Shown: positions 1-7,878 of the stretch, one piece after another
Layout: every line of letters begins with the position of its first letter
Numbering within the stretch: position 1 is the stretch's first letter
Assembly (NCBI GenBank): GCA_035504215.1
Contig: DATJSI010000138.1
Coordinates: forward strand, 1-35,067
DNA from: Mycobacteriales bacterium
Lineage (GTDB): Bacteria; Actinomycetota; Actinomycetes; JAFAQI01
Direction: 5' to 3'
Length of the DNA stretch: 35,067 nt
Program-made: the position numbers and the translations under genes
The notes under the pieces: model-generated
Told to the model about the DNA's origin: nothing
Databases searched by the model: none
What the model saw: only the letters and a program-made list of their open reading frames with translations

Positions 1-608
1 ACAACGCGGGCATCCTGCGCGACAAGTCCTTCGCCAAGCTCAGCTGGGAGGACCTCGACGCCGTCCTGGACACGCATCTGAAGGGTGCGTTCTACGTCTC
101 ACAGCCGGCCTTCGCGGTGATGAAGGAGAAGGGCTACGGCCGCTTCGTCTTCACCTCGTCCAACTCGGGCGTCTTCGGCAACTTCGGGCAGGCCAACTAC
201 GGCGCGGCCAAGATGGGTCTGGTCGGACTGTCCAACGTCATCGCCATCGAGGGCGCGAAAGCCGGCATCCTCTCCAACTGCGTGTGCCCGGTCGCCGCGA
301 CCCGCATGACCGAGGAGCTGCTCGGCGACCTGTCCAAGCTGGTCCGTCCGGAGCTGGTGACGCCGCTCGTCACCTTCCTGGCCTCGGAGGCCTGCACGTT
401 CACGCACGAGACGTTCTCGGCCGCCGGCGGTCGCTATGCGCGCGTCTTCATCGGTCTCGCCCCCGGCTGGTACGCCGGCAAGGACACCGTCGCCACGGCT
501 GAGGATGTGCTCGACCACCTGGCCGAGATCGAGAACCAGGAGGGCTACATCGTCCCGGCCGCGTCGTCGGACGAGCTCGGCCAGCTGCTCGGCGTGCTCG
601 GCAGCTGA
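1..608 (+). CDS. short-chain dehydrogenase/reductase (SDR), 5' end cut by window
   Basis: The reading frame is open from the first bases (NAGILRD, the conserved segment after strand beta-4 of SDRs) to a TGA at 606-608. The catalytic pattern is visible: serines in FTSSNSG followed by Y-x-x-x-K in NYGAAK. The N-terminal TGxxxGxG nucleotide-binding segment lies outside the window. The segments VCPVAATRM and FLASEACTFTHETFSAAGGRYAR, with the following C-terminal stretch, resemble the SDR domain of bacterial (3R)-hydroxyacyl-CoA dehydrogenases related to peroxisomal multifunctional enzyme type 2. A role in acyl-CoA beta-oxidation is therefore plausible, but the substrate cannot be fixed. The gene converges on the toxin gene at 635 with only 26 bases between the stops. 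Confidence 0.85.
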   Translation, partial: NAGILRDKSFAKLSWEDLDAVLDTHLKGAFYVSQPAFAVMKEKGYGRFVFTSSNSGVFGNFGQANYGAAKMGLVGLSNVIAIEGAKAGILSNCVCPVAATRMTEELLGDLSKLVRPELVTPLVTFLASEACTFTHETFSAAGGRYARVFIGLAPGWYAGKDTVATAEDVLDHLAEIENQEGYIVPAASSDELGQLLGVLGS

Positions 609-634
609 GCCGGCCGCGGCCGAGGGGGTCGGAG

Positions 635-2035
635 TCAGCGGCCGAGCGGGTAGCTGGTGAGCAGCGAGATCCCGGAGCGGTCCCGGATGAGGATCACCGT
701 CGCAGTCCGGACGAACCGCACCCGATCGTGGCGGTCGACGCCGTACCCCACGTTGTAGGGCAGCTTCCACTGCAGCCGTAGCGGGTCGTCGCTGCCTGCC
801 TTCAGCCACGCCCGCACCGTGTCCTTGTGCGCCGCGAGCGTCTGCTCGATCGCGTCCTGTGCGCTCGGCTCGCTCCAGTACGTCGAGGCGAACCGCAGTC
901 GGTCGCCGCGCACCCGCCCGAGCAGGTAGGCCTCGGGCTTCGCCACGTGCCGGCCGATGGTGTGGCCGACGCCCTCGTTCAACCTCAGGTCGATGCTCCC
1001 GCGCCGCAGTTCGCGCGTGGTCTGCCTGAGCAGCGCGACCTCGTGGGCGATCTCGGGGTCGACGATCTTCCCCTGCCGGTGGAGCAGGCCGACCAGGGCC
1101 TCACGTCGGTAGTCCCGCCGTTCCGGCCACAGGTCGCGAGCCTCGAGCTCGTCATGGGCGTAGCTGCCGCCGCCGGCGATCACGAACGCCTCCGAGATGC
1201 CGATCGGGCTGAGGCGGTGGCCCGTGCTCGCCTCGTGGGCGGCCTCGGCGCCCGCCCAGCTGGTGCTTTCGACCAGGTGCGGCGCGGCCCGCTGGGCGAT
1301 GGCCGGTGTGGTGCGCAGCCAGGCCGAGCCCTCAAGCACCTCGTTGCCCTTGGCTGCGGCCACACCTGCAACGAACGCGATCCCACCCGCCTCGAGCGCC
1401 CGTCCCCACCGGATCCGACCTCTGCTCACCTGGTCGTAGCCGGCTGAGCCGACTGATCCCCACGCGAACTGGGTGAGGTTGGGGGCGACGAAGCGAAGCA
1501 GTGGGCGGAGCCAGGACAGGTCGGCGAACGCGCTGTCGACGCCGGCGGCGGCGGCCACGTCCGCGGTCGCCGCCGCGCCCGCCGCCTCGATGGCGCCACT
1601 GACGGCGGCCGTCGCGGCTGCTGCCTCGATCGCGCTCGCCGCGCCCATCGTCACGACAATCGTCGTTAGGCCGACCGTCGCGACCGCACCGATCACGAGC
1701 AGCTTGTGCAGCGAGAAGCCGTGGTGATGATGCGCGTGTTCGAGCCGGGTGGCGTAGGCGTCGAGGTGATCGGCGGTCTCGCGTAGCCGCCGGGTGGCGG
1801 TGGCGGCGGTCGCGACGAAGTCCTCGGCCGGGCCGTCGATCCCGCGGCGCCCCTCGCCGTGCCAGGTGGCGGTCAGCTCGGAGATCACGTGCGTCACCTG
1901 GCGTTGCGTTCCCGCGATTGCCTCGGCGAGGTCGCGGCAGGCCGCGGCGACCCGGCGGGCGGCCGCCGGATCGCCGTTCACCTTCGGCACCTCAAACCTG
2001 CGCGGTCCCACCACCGCCGCGGTCCCGACCGTCAC
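635..2035 (-). CDS. WXG-type polymorphic toxin with C-terminal RNase A-like (CdiA-CT) domain
   Basis: This 466-residue protein starts at GTG 2035, and its start overlaps the upstream gene's stop as GTGA. Residues about 20-105 are helical and carry a W-x-G turn (W58, G60), as in WXG100/ESX proteins. Residues about 110-165 are a hydrophobic, alanine-rich stretch. The last ~116 residues (351-466) match the bacterial CdiA-CT RNase A family: GHTIGRHV near 357-364, R374 eleven residues after H363, a middle helix with AIEQTL, and a terminal LLTSYP with T460 and Y462. From memory, the Yersinia kristensenii CdiA-CT uses a His, an Arg eleven residues later, and a Thr-x-Tyr near the C-terminus, which is the pattern here. 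Inferred role: type VII-secreted or contact-dependent RNase toxin. No immunity gene follows; the next gene converges from the other strand. Target and export route are unknown. Confidence 0.78.
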   Translation of the reverse strand: MTVGTAAVVGPRRFEVPKVNGDPAAARRVAAACRDLAEAIAGTQRQVTHVISELTATWHGEGRRGIDGPAEDFVATAATATRRLRETADHLDAYATRLEHAHHHHGFSLHKLLVIGAVATVGLTTIVVTMGAASAIEAAAATAAVSGAIEAAGAAATADVAAAAGVDSAFADLSWLRPLLRFVAPNLTQFAWGSVGSAGYDQVSRGRIRWGRALEAGGIAFVAGVAAAKGNEVLEGSAWLRTTPAIAQRAAPHLVESTSWAGAEAAHEASTGHRLSPIGISEAFVIAGGGSYAHDELEARDLWPERRDYRREALVGLLHRQGKIVDPEIAHEVALLRQTTRELRRGSIDLRLNEGVGHTIGRHVAKPEAYLLGRVRGDRLRFASTYWSEPSAQDAIEQTLAAHKDTVRAWLKAGSDDPLRLQWKLPYNVGYGVDRHDRVRFVRTATVILIRDRSGISLLTSYPLGR

Positions 2036-2313
2036 CTCGGCTCCACGACCCGCTGGTCGACGGCGGGGTAGAGATCGGCCAGCGCCGTAAGCGCATCAGC
2101 CAGCCGCTCCACGTCGTCGACGAGCGCATGCACCACCTGCTCGGCGCGCGCGACCGTGCGGCCGATCGCCGGACCGGCCTGCGTCCCGAGGTCTGGGACG
2201 TCGGCATGCGCCAGCCGGCAGAACGACGTACCCGCGTCACCCAGGCGCGTGCTCGAGCGGCGAAGCGCGACTGCGGCAGCGCTCAGATCGCGCGGACGGA
2301 CGGTGAGCTCCAT
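2032..2313 (-). CDS. small helical WXG100/EspC-like protein, partner of the downstream toxin
   Basis: This 93-residue protein is predicted to be almost entirely helical (AAAVALRRSSTRLGDAG, then VARAEQVVHALVDDVERLADAL). Its size and pattern fit the small ESX/EspC-type proteins that accompany type VII secretion substrates. There is no canonical W-x-G in the turn. Its stop overlaps the GTG of the RNase-domain gene by 4 bp, so the two are translationally coupled. The likely role is a co-secreted partner or targeting chaperone for the toxin. It is an unlikely immunity protein, because it is shaped like an N-terminal trafficking domain and precedes the toxin. A CACACT -10-like box lies 8 bases before the ATG. 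Confidence 0.6.
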   Translation of the reverse strand: MELTVRPRDLSAAAVALRRSSTRLGDAGTSFCRLAHADVPDLGTQAGPAIGRTVARAEQVVHALVDDVERLADALTALADLYPAVDQRVVEPR

Positions 2314-2321
2314 GGCCAGGC

Positions 2322-2327
2322 AGTGTG
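2322..2327 (-). promoter_or_regulatory. -10-like box of the WXG-toxin operon
   Basis: CACACT on the minus strand, 8 bases before ATG 2313; transcription would start one or two bases ahead of the start codon. Confidence 0.35.
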
Positions 2328-2372
2328 GCGGTGCGACCGGGTGCTGTGCCGCCGTTGTCCACAGGGGGCAGG

Positions 2373-3512
2373 ATGGTCGCCATGGTCGTCGCTCGGGTGA
2401 TCGGCGTCGTGGTCGCGATCGGGATCATCGGCGCGACCACGGTCAGCGTCATGCGCACGCTGATCATCCCGCGGGCGAGCCTCGGCAAGATCGGCAGCAG
2501 CGTCGACTTCGTGGTCGACCGGGCGTTCGTGATCCTGACGAAGCGGTTCAAGGACTACCGGGACCGCGACACCGTCCTCGCGGCGCAGGCCGCGGTGTAC
2601 CTGCTGAGCCTGCTCGTCACGTGGCTGGCCGGGTACCTGGTCGGCTTCTCCTTGCTGCTCTGGCCGTCCACGCACCACATCGGGCACGCCTTCCGCGAGG
2701 CCGGCTCGTCGATGTTCACGCTCGGTTTCGTTGCGTCGAGCGGTGGCGGTGCCACCGCGATCGACGTGATCGCAGCGGCGCTCGGCTTGTTCGTGATCGC
2801 CGCGCAGATCGGTTACCTGCCGACGTTGTACTCGGCGTTCAACCGCCGCGAGACCGACGTCGCCCTGCTCGGCTCACGCGCCGGCGCACCTCCGTGGGGT
2901 CCCGAGCTGCTCGCACGTACCAAGTGGGGCATCTACGGCGATCGCGACGACCTGCCGTCCTTCTACGTGATCTGGGAGCGCTGGGCGGCGGATGTCGCCG
3001 AAAGCCACGCGAACTACCCGGTGCTGATGCGCTTCCGCTCGCCGCAGCCGTACTCGTCCTGGCTGGTCGGCCTGCTCGCGGTGATGGACTCGGCGGCGTT
3101 GCTGCTCTCGATCGCGCCGAGCCGCGACCGGCTCGAGCCGAGGCTCGCCCTGCGCATGGGGTTCACGGCTTTGCGGCAGCTCGCTCGTGCGGTCGGCATC
3201 CCGTTCGTCGAGGACCCAGACCCGGACGGAGAGATCCTGCTGAGCTTCGAGGAGTTCGAGGCAGGGGTGCAGCGACTGGTAGACGTCGGATTCGAGGTCG
3301 AGCGCACCGCGGCCGAGGCGTGGCCGCATTTTCGCGGCTGGCGGGTGAACTACGAGTCGATCGCCTACGCCCTTGCCTACTCCACCGACGCCGTTCCCGC
3401 GCTGTGGTCGGGACCACGGCGCTGGCCGCACGAGCCGGTCGCGCCGCAGCGTCCCGCGAACCGCCGACCGACCGAGGCGCAGCCGGCCGAGGCACAGCCG
3501 GCCGAGGACTGA
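2373..3512 (+). CDS. membrane protein resembling a two-TM ion channel, with cytoplasmic C-terminal domain
   Basis: The frame is open from 2325, but ATG 2373 (GGGGGC about 6 bases upstream) is the better start and gives 379 residues. There is an N-terminal membrane segment (about residues 1-24), then a second (AVYLLSLLVTWLAGYLVGF). A re-entrant-like loop HAFREAGSSMFTLGF follows, then a third segment (IDVIAAALGLFVIAAQIGYLP). The order helix, S-x-x-F-T-x-G-F, helix is that of Ion_trans_2 pores, where TxGYG or TxGFG is the potassium filter. Here the motif reads TLGFVA, so potassium selectivity is doubtful. The C-terminal ~200 residues are soluble and end in a short E-A-Q-P-A repeat. I know of similar unnamed actinobacterial proteins, but no function. 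It is transcribed divergently from the toxin operon and I see no sign that it is an immunity protein. Confidence 0.6.
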   Translation: MVAMVVARVIGVVVAIGIIGATTVSVMRTLIIPRASLGKIGSSVDFVVDRAFVILTKRFKDYRDRDTVLAAQAAVYLLSLLVTWLAGYLVGFSLLLWPSTHHIGHAFREAGSSMFTLGFVASSGGGATAIDVIAAALGLFVIAAQIGYLPTLYSAFNRRETDVALLGSRAGAPPWGPELLARTKWGIYGDRDDLPSFYVIWERWAADVAESHANYPVLMRFRSPQPYSSWLVGLLAVMDSAALLLSIAPSRDRLEPRLALRMGFTALRQLARAVGIPFVEDPDPDGEILLSFEEFEAGVQRLVDVGFEVERTAAEAWPHFRGWRVNYESIAYALAYSTDAVPALWSGPRRWPHEPVAPQRPANRRPTEAQPAEAQPAED

Positions 3513-3539
3513 TCGCTTGGGTCTTGGTGGCGGCGACGC

Positions 3540-4205
3540 TCAGGAGCGGCGGCCGGCCCGTCCGGGCCTGCTGTCGTAGGCCCGCAGCGCGTCCTCCGCG
3601 GCCTGCAGCTCCGCGCGCAGCCCGGCGGCCTGCTGCTCGACCACCGTGCGACAGGCTTCCACGGTCTCGACCAGCGCCGCGCGCACCGCGTCGTCGTCGA
3701 GCTGCTCGGCGAACGCGCTCACCGCACCCGGACGCACCGCGGACGGCCGAGCCACCCGTCGTGCGCCGCGGGTCGCCTCGACCGTCCAGCCGCCGTCGCG
3801 GAAGCGAAGCGTGACGACCAGCGGGGGCACCCGCTTGCCCTTCGCGCGGCCGGCCGACCGGGCCCGCGGCATGGGAGCCGCCGGTTTTGGCGCCGGACTC
3901 CTGGCGGGCGCCGCTGCGGCTCGCGACGGCGCGGTGCCGGCAGCGGCCTTCGGCTTGCTGGTGAGCGCGAGCTCGGACGGTGCGAACGGCACCTCGTCCT
4001 TGCCGAGGCGCACCACGACGTACTCGCTGTCCTTCGGGTCGCCGAGCCGGATCACGTTGCCGCGGGTGCCGGCAGCGACCGCGGCCGATGCCACCCGGAC
4101 GATGACCCGTGGACGCTCGCCGGCGCCGATCCGGGCGCGCAGGTGCGCCACGTCGGCGTCCGTCAGCGGTGGCGGGCTGGCGGCGGATCGACGGTTCGGC
4201 GGCAC
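3540..4205 (-). CDS. DUF6319-like conserved actinobacterial protein
   Basis: I chose GTG 4205 because AAAGGGG lies about 8 bases before it; the open frame extends up to a TTG at 4274. The product is 221 residues. The N-terminal domain (LTDADVAHLRARIGAGERPRVIVR, then VIRLGDPKDSEYVVVRLGKDEVPFAPSEL) has the look of DUF6319. An alanine/proline/arginine-rich linker follows. The C-terminal part holds a beta segment (LVVTLRFRDGGWTVEA) and a terminal helix that may form a coiled coil (VEQQAAGLRAELQAAEDALRAY). The basic, Ala/Pro-rich linker would suit a nucleic-acid-associated protein, but no function is established. It is transcribed divergently from hmgA and ends 27 bases from the channel-like gene. 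Confidence 0.6.
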   Translation of the reverse strand: MPPNRRSAASPPPLTDADVAHLRARIGAGERPRVIVRVASAAVAAGTRGNVIRLGDPKDSEYVVVRLGKDEVPFAPSELALTSKPKAAAGTAPSRAAAAPARSPAPKPAAPMPRARSAGRAKGKRVPPLVVTLRFRDGGWTVEATRGARRVARPSAVRPGAVSAFAEQLDDDAVRAALVETVEACRTVVEQQAAGLRAELQAAEDALRAYDSRPGRAGRRS

Positions 4206-4273
4206 GCGCGGCCCCTTTCGAGAAGGTCGACCCGGCGATCGTAGGGCTAACCTCGGATTCGAGGAGGCCGACA

Positions 4274-5473
4274 ATGGCGTTCTATCGACGCGTTGGTGAT
4301 GTTCCGCCCAAGCGGCACACGCAACATCGCCGCCCCGACGGCGGCCTGTACGCCGAAGAGCTCATGGGCGAAGAGGGATTCTTCTCCGACTCCTCGCTGC
4401 TCTACCACCGCGCGATCCCGTCCGCGATCGTCGACATCCGGCCGTGGGAGATCCCCGGTCTGCAGACGACGGCGAACCTGCCGCTCAAGCCGCGGCACCT
4501 CGTGCTGCACGACCTCGTCGACGGCAACGAGTGGAAGCGCCTCGACCCGGTGACCGGCCGGCGGCTGATCCTCGGGAACTCCGACGTGCGGATCTCGTAC
4601 GCGGTCGCGGGGGAGACCTCGCCGTACTACCGCAACGCCCTCGGTGACGAGTGCGTGTACGTCGAGTCAGGGCGGGCGCTGGTGGAGACGGTCTTCGGCG
4701 CGATCGAGGTCGGGCAGGGTGACTACCTGATCGTGCCGCGGGCGACGACGCACCGCTGGCTTCCCGACGGCGGCGAGCCGTTGCGGGTGTACGCGATCGA
4801 GGCGAACAGCCACATCACACCGCCGCGGCGCTACCTGTCGAAGTTCGGCCAGCTGCTCGAGCATGCGCCGTACTGCGAACGAGACCTTCGCGGGCCGGGC
4901 GACGTGATGCTCGCGGACGGCGAAGACGTCGAGGTGTTCGTGAAGCACCGGGCCAGCGGGGGCGGCATCGGTGGCAGCATCCACGTCCACGCGAGCCACC
5001 CCTTCGACGTCGTCGGCTGGGACGGCTGCTTGTATCCGTACGCGTTCAACGTCTCCGACTTCGAACCGATCACGGGCCGGATCCACCAGCCGCCGCCGGC
5101 GCACCAGGTCTTCGAGGGCGGCAATTTTGTCGTGTGCAACTTCGTGCCCCGCAAGGTCGACTACCACCCGCTCGCGATCCCGGTGCCCTACTACCACTCG
5201 AACGTCGACAGCGACGAGGTCATGTTCTACTGCGGCGGCGACTACGAGGCGCGCAAGGGCTCGGGCATCCGGCAGGGTTCGATCTCGCTGCACCCCGGCG
5301 GGCACACGCACGGGCCACAACCGGGCGCGGTCGAGCGCAGCCTCGGCGCCGAGTACTTCGACGAGCTCGCGGTGATGGTGGACACGTTCCGCCCGTTGGA
5401 GATCGGCGCGGCCGGCCTCGAGTGCGAGGACGAGAACTACGCGTGGACCTGGGCCGGCCGGCGGTCACTCTGA
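4274..5473 (+). CDS. hmgA: homogentisate 1,2-dioxygenase
   Basis: The enzyme opens the ring of homogentisate to maleylacetoacetate using Fe(II) and O2, in tyrosine and phenylalanine breakdown. The ATG at 4274 has a strong GAGGAGG site at 4261-4267, which settles the start although the frame is open further upstream. The product has 399 residues, slightly short for the family (about 380-445). The iron ligands of the human enzyme (His335, Glu341, His371) correspond to H308 and E315 in YYHSNVDSDEV and H346 in HPGGHTHGP. The cupin-like N-terminal domain contains YVESGRALVETVFG and YLIVPRATTHRW. The 3' end overlaps fahA by 31 bases, so the two steps are coupled. Cytosolic. Confidence 0.95.
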   Translation: MAFYRRVGDVPPKRHTQHRRPDGGLYAEELMGEEGFFSDSSLLYHRAIPSAIVDIRPWEIPGLQTTANLPLKPRHLVLHDLVDGNEWKRLDPVTGRRLILGNSDVRISYAVAGETSPYYRNALGDECVYVESGRALVETVFGAIEVGQGDYLIVPRATTHRWLPDGGEPLRVYAIEANSHITPPRRYLSKFGQLLEHAPYCERDLRGPGDVMLADGEDVEVFVKHRASGGGIGGSIHVHASHPFDVVGWDGCLYPYAFNVSDFEPITGRIHQPPPAHQVFEGGNFVVCNFVPRKVDYHPLAIPVPYYHSNVDSDEVMFYCGGDYEARKGSGIRQGSISLHPGGHTHGPQPGAVERSLGAEYFDELAVMVDTFRPLEIGAAGLECEDENYAWTWAGRRSL

Positions 5474-6582
5474 GCGAGTGCTTCCCGTACGGCGCATACA
5501 GCCACGACGGGACCGAGCGGCCTCGGCTGTGTGTGCGGGTGGGAGACAACCTGCTCGACCTTGCCGAAGCCGCCACCCGCGACTGGTTCCCGCTGTTGGA
5601 CCTGATCGACCAGCCGACCCTCGACCGCTTGCTGGCGGCCGGGCCGGCTGCCTGGTCGGCGGTCGCCGAGCAGGTGCCCGCCTGGGCCGCCGATCCGGTC
5701 GAGCTGATCCCGATCTCCGAAGTGAGCTTGCGCCTGCCGTTCACGGTCGCCGACTACGTCGACTTCTATGCCAGCGAGGCGCATGCGGTGAACGTCGGGA
5801 GGGTGCTGCGACCGGGGCAGGAGCCGCTCCGCCCGAACTGGCGGCATCAACCGATGGGCTATCACGGGCGGGCAGGCACGGTGGTGGTGTCGGGGACGCC
5901 GGTCGTGCGCCCGCACGGCAACGTCGCAGCCGGTGACGGCGTCGAGTTCCGCGCGACGGCACGGCTCGATGTGGAGGTGGAAGTCGGCTTCGTCGTAGGC
6001 GTCGGCTCGGCGCACGGCCGGCCGGTCCCGATCGAGCGCTTCGCCGACCACGTGTTCGGCGTCGTGCTCGTCAATGACTGGTCCGCGCGCGACATCCAGG
6101 CCTGGGAGACGGTTCCCCTCGGCCCGTTCCTCGGTAAGTCCTTCCAGACCTCGATCTCGCCGTGGGTCGTGCCGTTGTCGGCTCTCGAAGCGGCGCGGGT
6201 CGGGGTGCCTTCGACAGGCACGCCGTTGTCGGCGTACCTCGTGGAGTCCGAGGCGTGGGGGCTCGACATCGATCTGGAGCTACGCATCAACGGGGAGCTC
6301 GTGTCGTCCCCGCCGTACCGGACCATGCACTGGTCGGCGGCGCAGATGCTCGCGCACCTCACCGTCAACGGCGCCAGCCTGCGCACCGGCGACCTGTTCG
6401 CCTCGGGCACGGTGAGCGGGCCGGCCGACGACCAGGTGGGGTCGCTGCTGGAGCGTTGGGCCGATGCACGTTTTCTCGCCGATGGCGACGAGGTCGTGAT
6501 CAGCGCGAGCGCGCCTGCGGTCGACGGCTCCCGGATCGATCTGGGTGCGGTCCGGGGGACGGTGCTGGCTAGCCCTTCCTGA
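5443..6582 (+). CDS. fahA: fumarylacetoacetase
   Basis: This is the last step of tyrosine catabolism, splitting fumarylacetoacetate to fumarate and acetoacetate. I chose GTG 5443, inside the end of hmgA, because it restores the small N-terminal domain (ECFPYGAYS, then RLCVRVGDNLLDL); the product is 379 residues. The C-terminal FAH fold is complete. DYVDFYASEAHAVNVG holds metal ligand D107 and catalytic H114 (mouse Asp126, His133). E178 and E180 lie in LDVEVEVGF, D212 in VNDWSARD, and K232 in LGKSF, matching mouse Glu199, Glu201, Asp233 and Lys253 in spacing. GYHGRAGTVVVSGT is the usual substrate segment. The isomerase for maleylacetoacetate is not adjacent. The gene overlaps dacB on the opposite strand by 14 bases at their 3' ends. 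Confidence 0.93.
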   Translation: MDLGRPAVTLSECFPYGAYSHDGTERPRLCVRVGDNLLDLAEAATRDWFPLLDLIDQPTLDRLLAAGPAAWSAVAEQVPAWAADPVELIPISEVSLRLPFTVADYVDFYASEAHAVNVGRVLRPGQEPLRPNWRHQPMGYHGRAGTVVVSGTPVVRPHGNVAAGDGVEFRATARLDVEVEVGFVVGVGSAHGRPVPIERFADHVFGVVLVNDWSARDIQAWETVPLGPFLGKSFQTSISPWVVPLSALEAARVGVPSTGTPLSAYLVESEAWGLDIDLELRINGELVSSPPYRTMHWSAAQMLAHLTVNGASLRTGDLFASGTVSGPADDQVGSLLERWADARFLADGDEVVISASAPAVDGSRIDLGAVRGTVLASPS

Positions 6583-7855
6583 CGGTGGTCTCGACGGCGG
6601 CGTTGACGTGCCCCATCACCCGGGTGAATCGGCGGTCCTTGAACCCGCTGAGCAGGAACGAGAACGTCACGCGGTGGCCGGAGAGCGTCGTCGTGTAGCC
6701 GGAGAGCGCGGTGTTGTGGTCGAGCGTTCCGGTCTTGGCGCGAACCCGGCCGCGCACGTGACGGCCGCACATCCTGCCTTCGAGCGTTCCTGTCTCGCAG
6801 GACAACGGAAGCGCGAAGTACACCCGTGAGTAGAACGACAGCGTCGTCAGCTTGGTGAGCCAGGCGACGATGGTGGCCGGCGACTCACGGTCGGCGTAGG
6901 ACAGACCAGACCCGTCGTGGTCGATCCCGAACGGCAGCCCGAGTGCGGTGGCGACCGCGCGCACTGCGGCGACGCCGGTCGCCGGGGTGCCGTGGCCACT
7001 GAGCTGTGCACCTGCCTCGCGCAACATCATCTCGGCGTTGAAGTTGATCGAGTCCGTCAACGTCGCATCCGTGATCGCGGCCAGGTCAGGCGAGTGATGG
7101 ATTGCCAGGGTGTGCAGGCCGCCCGGCGCGCCCTCGACTCTCGTCACGTGTGCCACAGTGATGTGCGACTTCCGCAGCGCCTTGCGGAACAGCGCCGCGT
7201 TGTACGGCGTCGGGTCGCGCTCGAACGACGCACCCGCTCGCCATTGGTTCTCGTCGACCGTGAACGCGTCGACGGTGCGGCTCTGGCCGGGTACGAACTT
7301 GCGCTTCCAACCGGCTACGCGGGTGGTGTGGCTGTAGCGGGTGTCGTCGACGATCAGGTGCCCGGTGACGTGGCGCAAACCCTTGGCGTGCAGGCGTTTT
7401 GCCAGCTCGCGCAGGTTCGCGATGGTGAGCGTCGGGTCGCCGGACCCGACGACCACGAGGTCGCCGCTGACGGTGTGGTCGACGATCGGCGCAGTGCCGT
7501 AGATTTTCGTCGCGTAACGGAACTCCGGGCCGACGAGGTCCATCAACGTGATGACGGTGAACAGCTTCTCGTTGCTCGCGGGCGGCGTCGGGTGCGATGC
7601 GTCATGAGAGATCGTGCCGAGGCCGCTGATCACGATGCGGTAGTCGACGTGTCTCGCCGTACTGCCGCCGATCGACCGGCGGACGGCAGCGGCCAGCGAG
7701 CTGAGCGCTCGGGAGTGACGGCCGGCGACGGAGGTCGCCGGGCGGTCCGTGTGGCTCGCTCGCGGAAGCGCCGAGGAGGCGGGGGTAGGCATCGCGAGCA
7801 GGCCGGCAAGTGCGACGAGCGAGGTGACGGCGAGCGGTCTCAGGCGGTGCGGCAT
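6569..7855 (-). CDS. dacB: D-alanyl-D-alanine carboxypeptidase/endopeptidase, PBP4 (class C) family
   Basis: A penicillin-binding serine enzyme that trims or cleaves peptidoglycan stem peptides outside the membrane. ATG 7855 is preferred because it is followed directly by a signal peptide (basic MPHRLR, hydrophobic core LAVTSLVALAGLLA, small residues SSA) and preceded by GGTGGAG. The product has 428 residues. The three active-site motifs are present: S94-x-x-K97 in PASNEKLFT, S-x-N in DSINFNAEM, and K-T-G in RAKTGTL. The insertion between motifs 1 and 2 is typical of PBP4. It is divergent from the SpoU methyltransferase with only 23 bases between start codons, where overlapping -10 boxes for both genes can be read. 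Confidence 0.93.
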   Translation of the reverse strand: MPHRLRPLAVTSLVALAGLLAMPTPASSALPRASHTDRPATSVAGRHSRALSSLAAAVRRSIGGSTARHVDYRIVISGLGTISHDASHPTPPASNEKLFTVITLMDLVGPEFRYATKIYGTAPIVDHTVSGDLVVVGSGDPTLTIANLRELAKRLHAKGLRHVTGHLIVDDTRYSHTTRVAGWKRKFVPGQSRTVDAFTVDENQWRAGASFERDPTPYNAALFRKALRKSHITVAHVTRVEGAPGGLHTLAIHHSPDLAAITDATLTDSINFNAEMMLREAGAQLSGHGTPATGVAAVRAVATALGLPFGIDHDGSGLSYADRESPATIVAWLTKLTTLSFYSRVYFALPLSCETGTLEGRMCGRHVRGRVRAKTGTLDHNTALSGYTTTLSGHRVTFSFLLSGFKDRRFTRVMGHVNAAVETTVRKG

Positions 7856-7862
7856 CCGCTCC

Positions 7863-7872
7863 ACCGTACGAT
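7863..7872. promoter_or_regulatory. overlapping divergent -10 boxes, dacB and SpoU methyltransferase
   Basis: Plus strand TACGAT (7867-7872) lies six bases before GTG 7879. Minus strand TACGGT (7863-7868) lies seven bases before ATG 7855. The two hexamers share the TA at 7867-7868, a symmetric bidirectional arrangement. Confidence 0.5.
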
Positions 7873-7878
7873 GTCGCG

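Noticed and set aside
2373-3512. The channel-like gene as the toxin's immunity gene
   Set aside because: It is divergent, has its own ribosome-binding site and is a membrane protein, whereas immunity to an RNase domain is expected to be cytosolic and downstream.
5134-5442. Upstream extension of fahA inside hmgA
   Set aside because: The extension is a shadow of hmgA; the fumarylacetoacetase N-terminal domain begins at GTG 5443.
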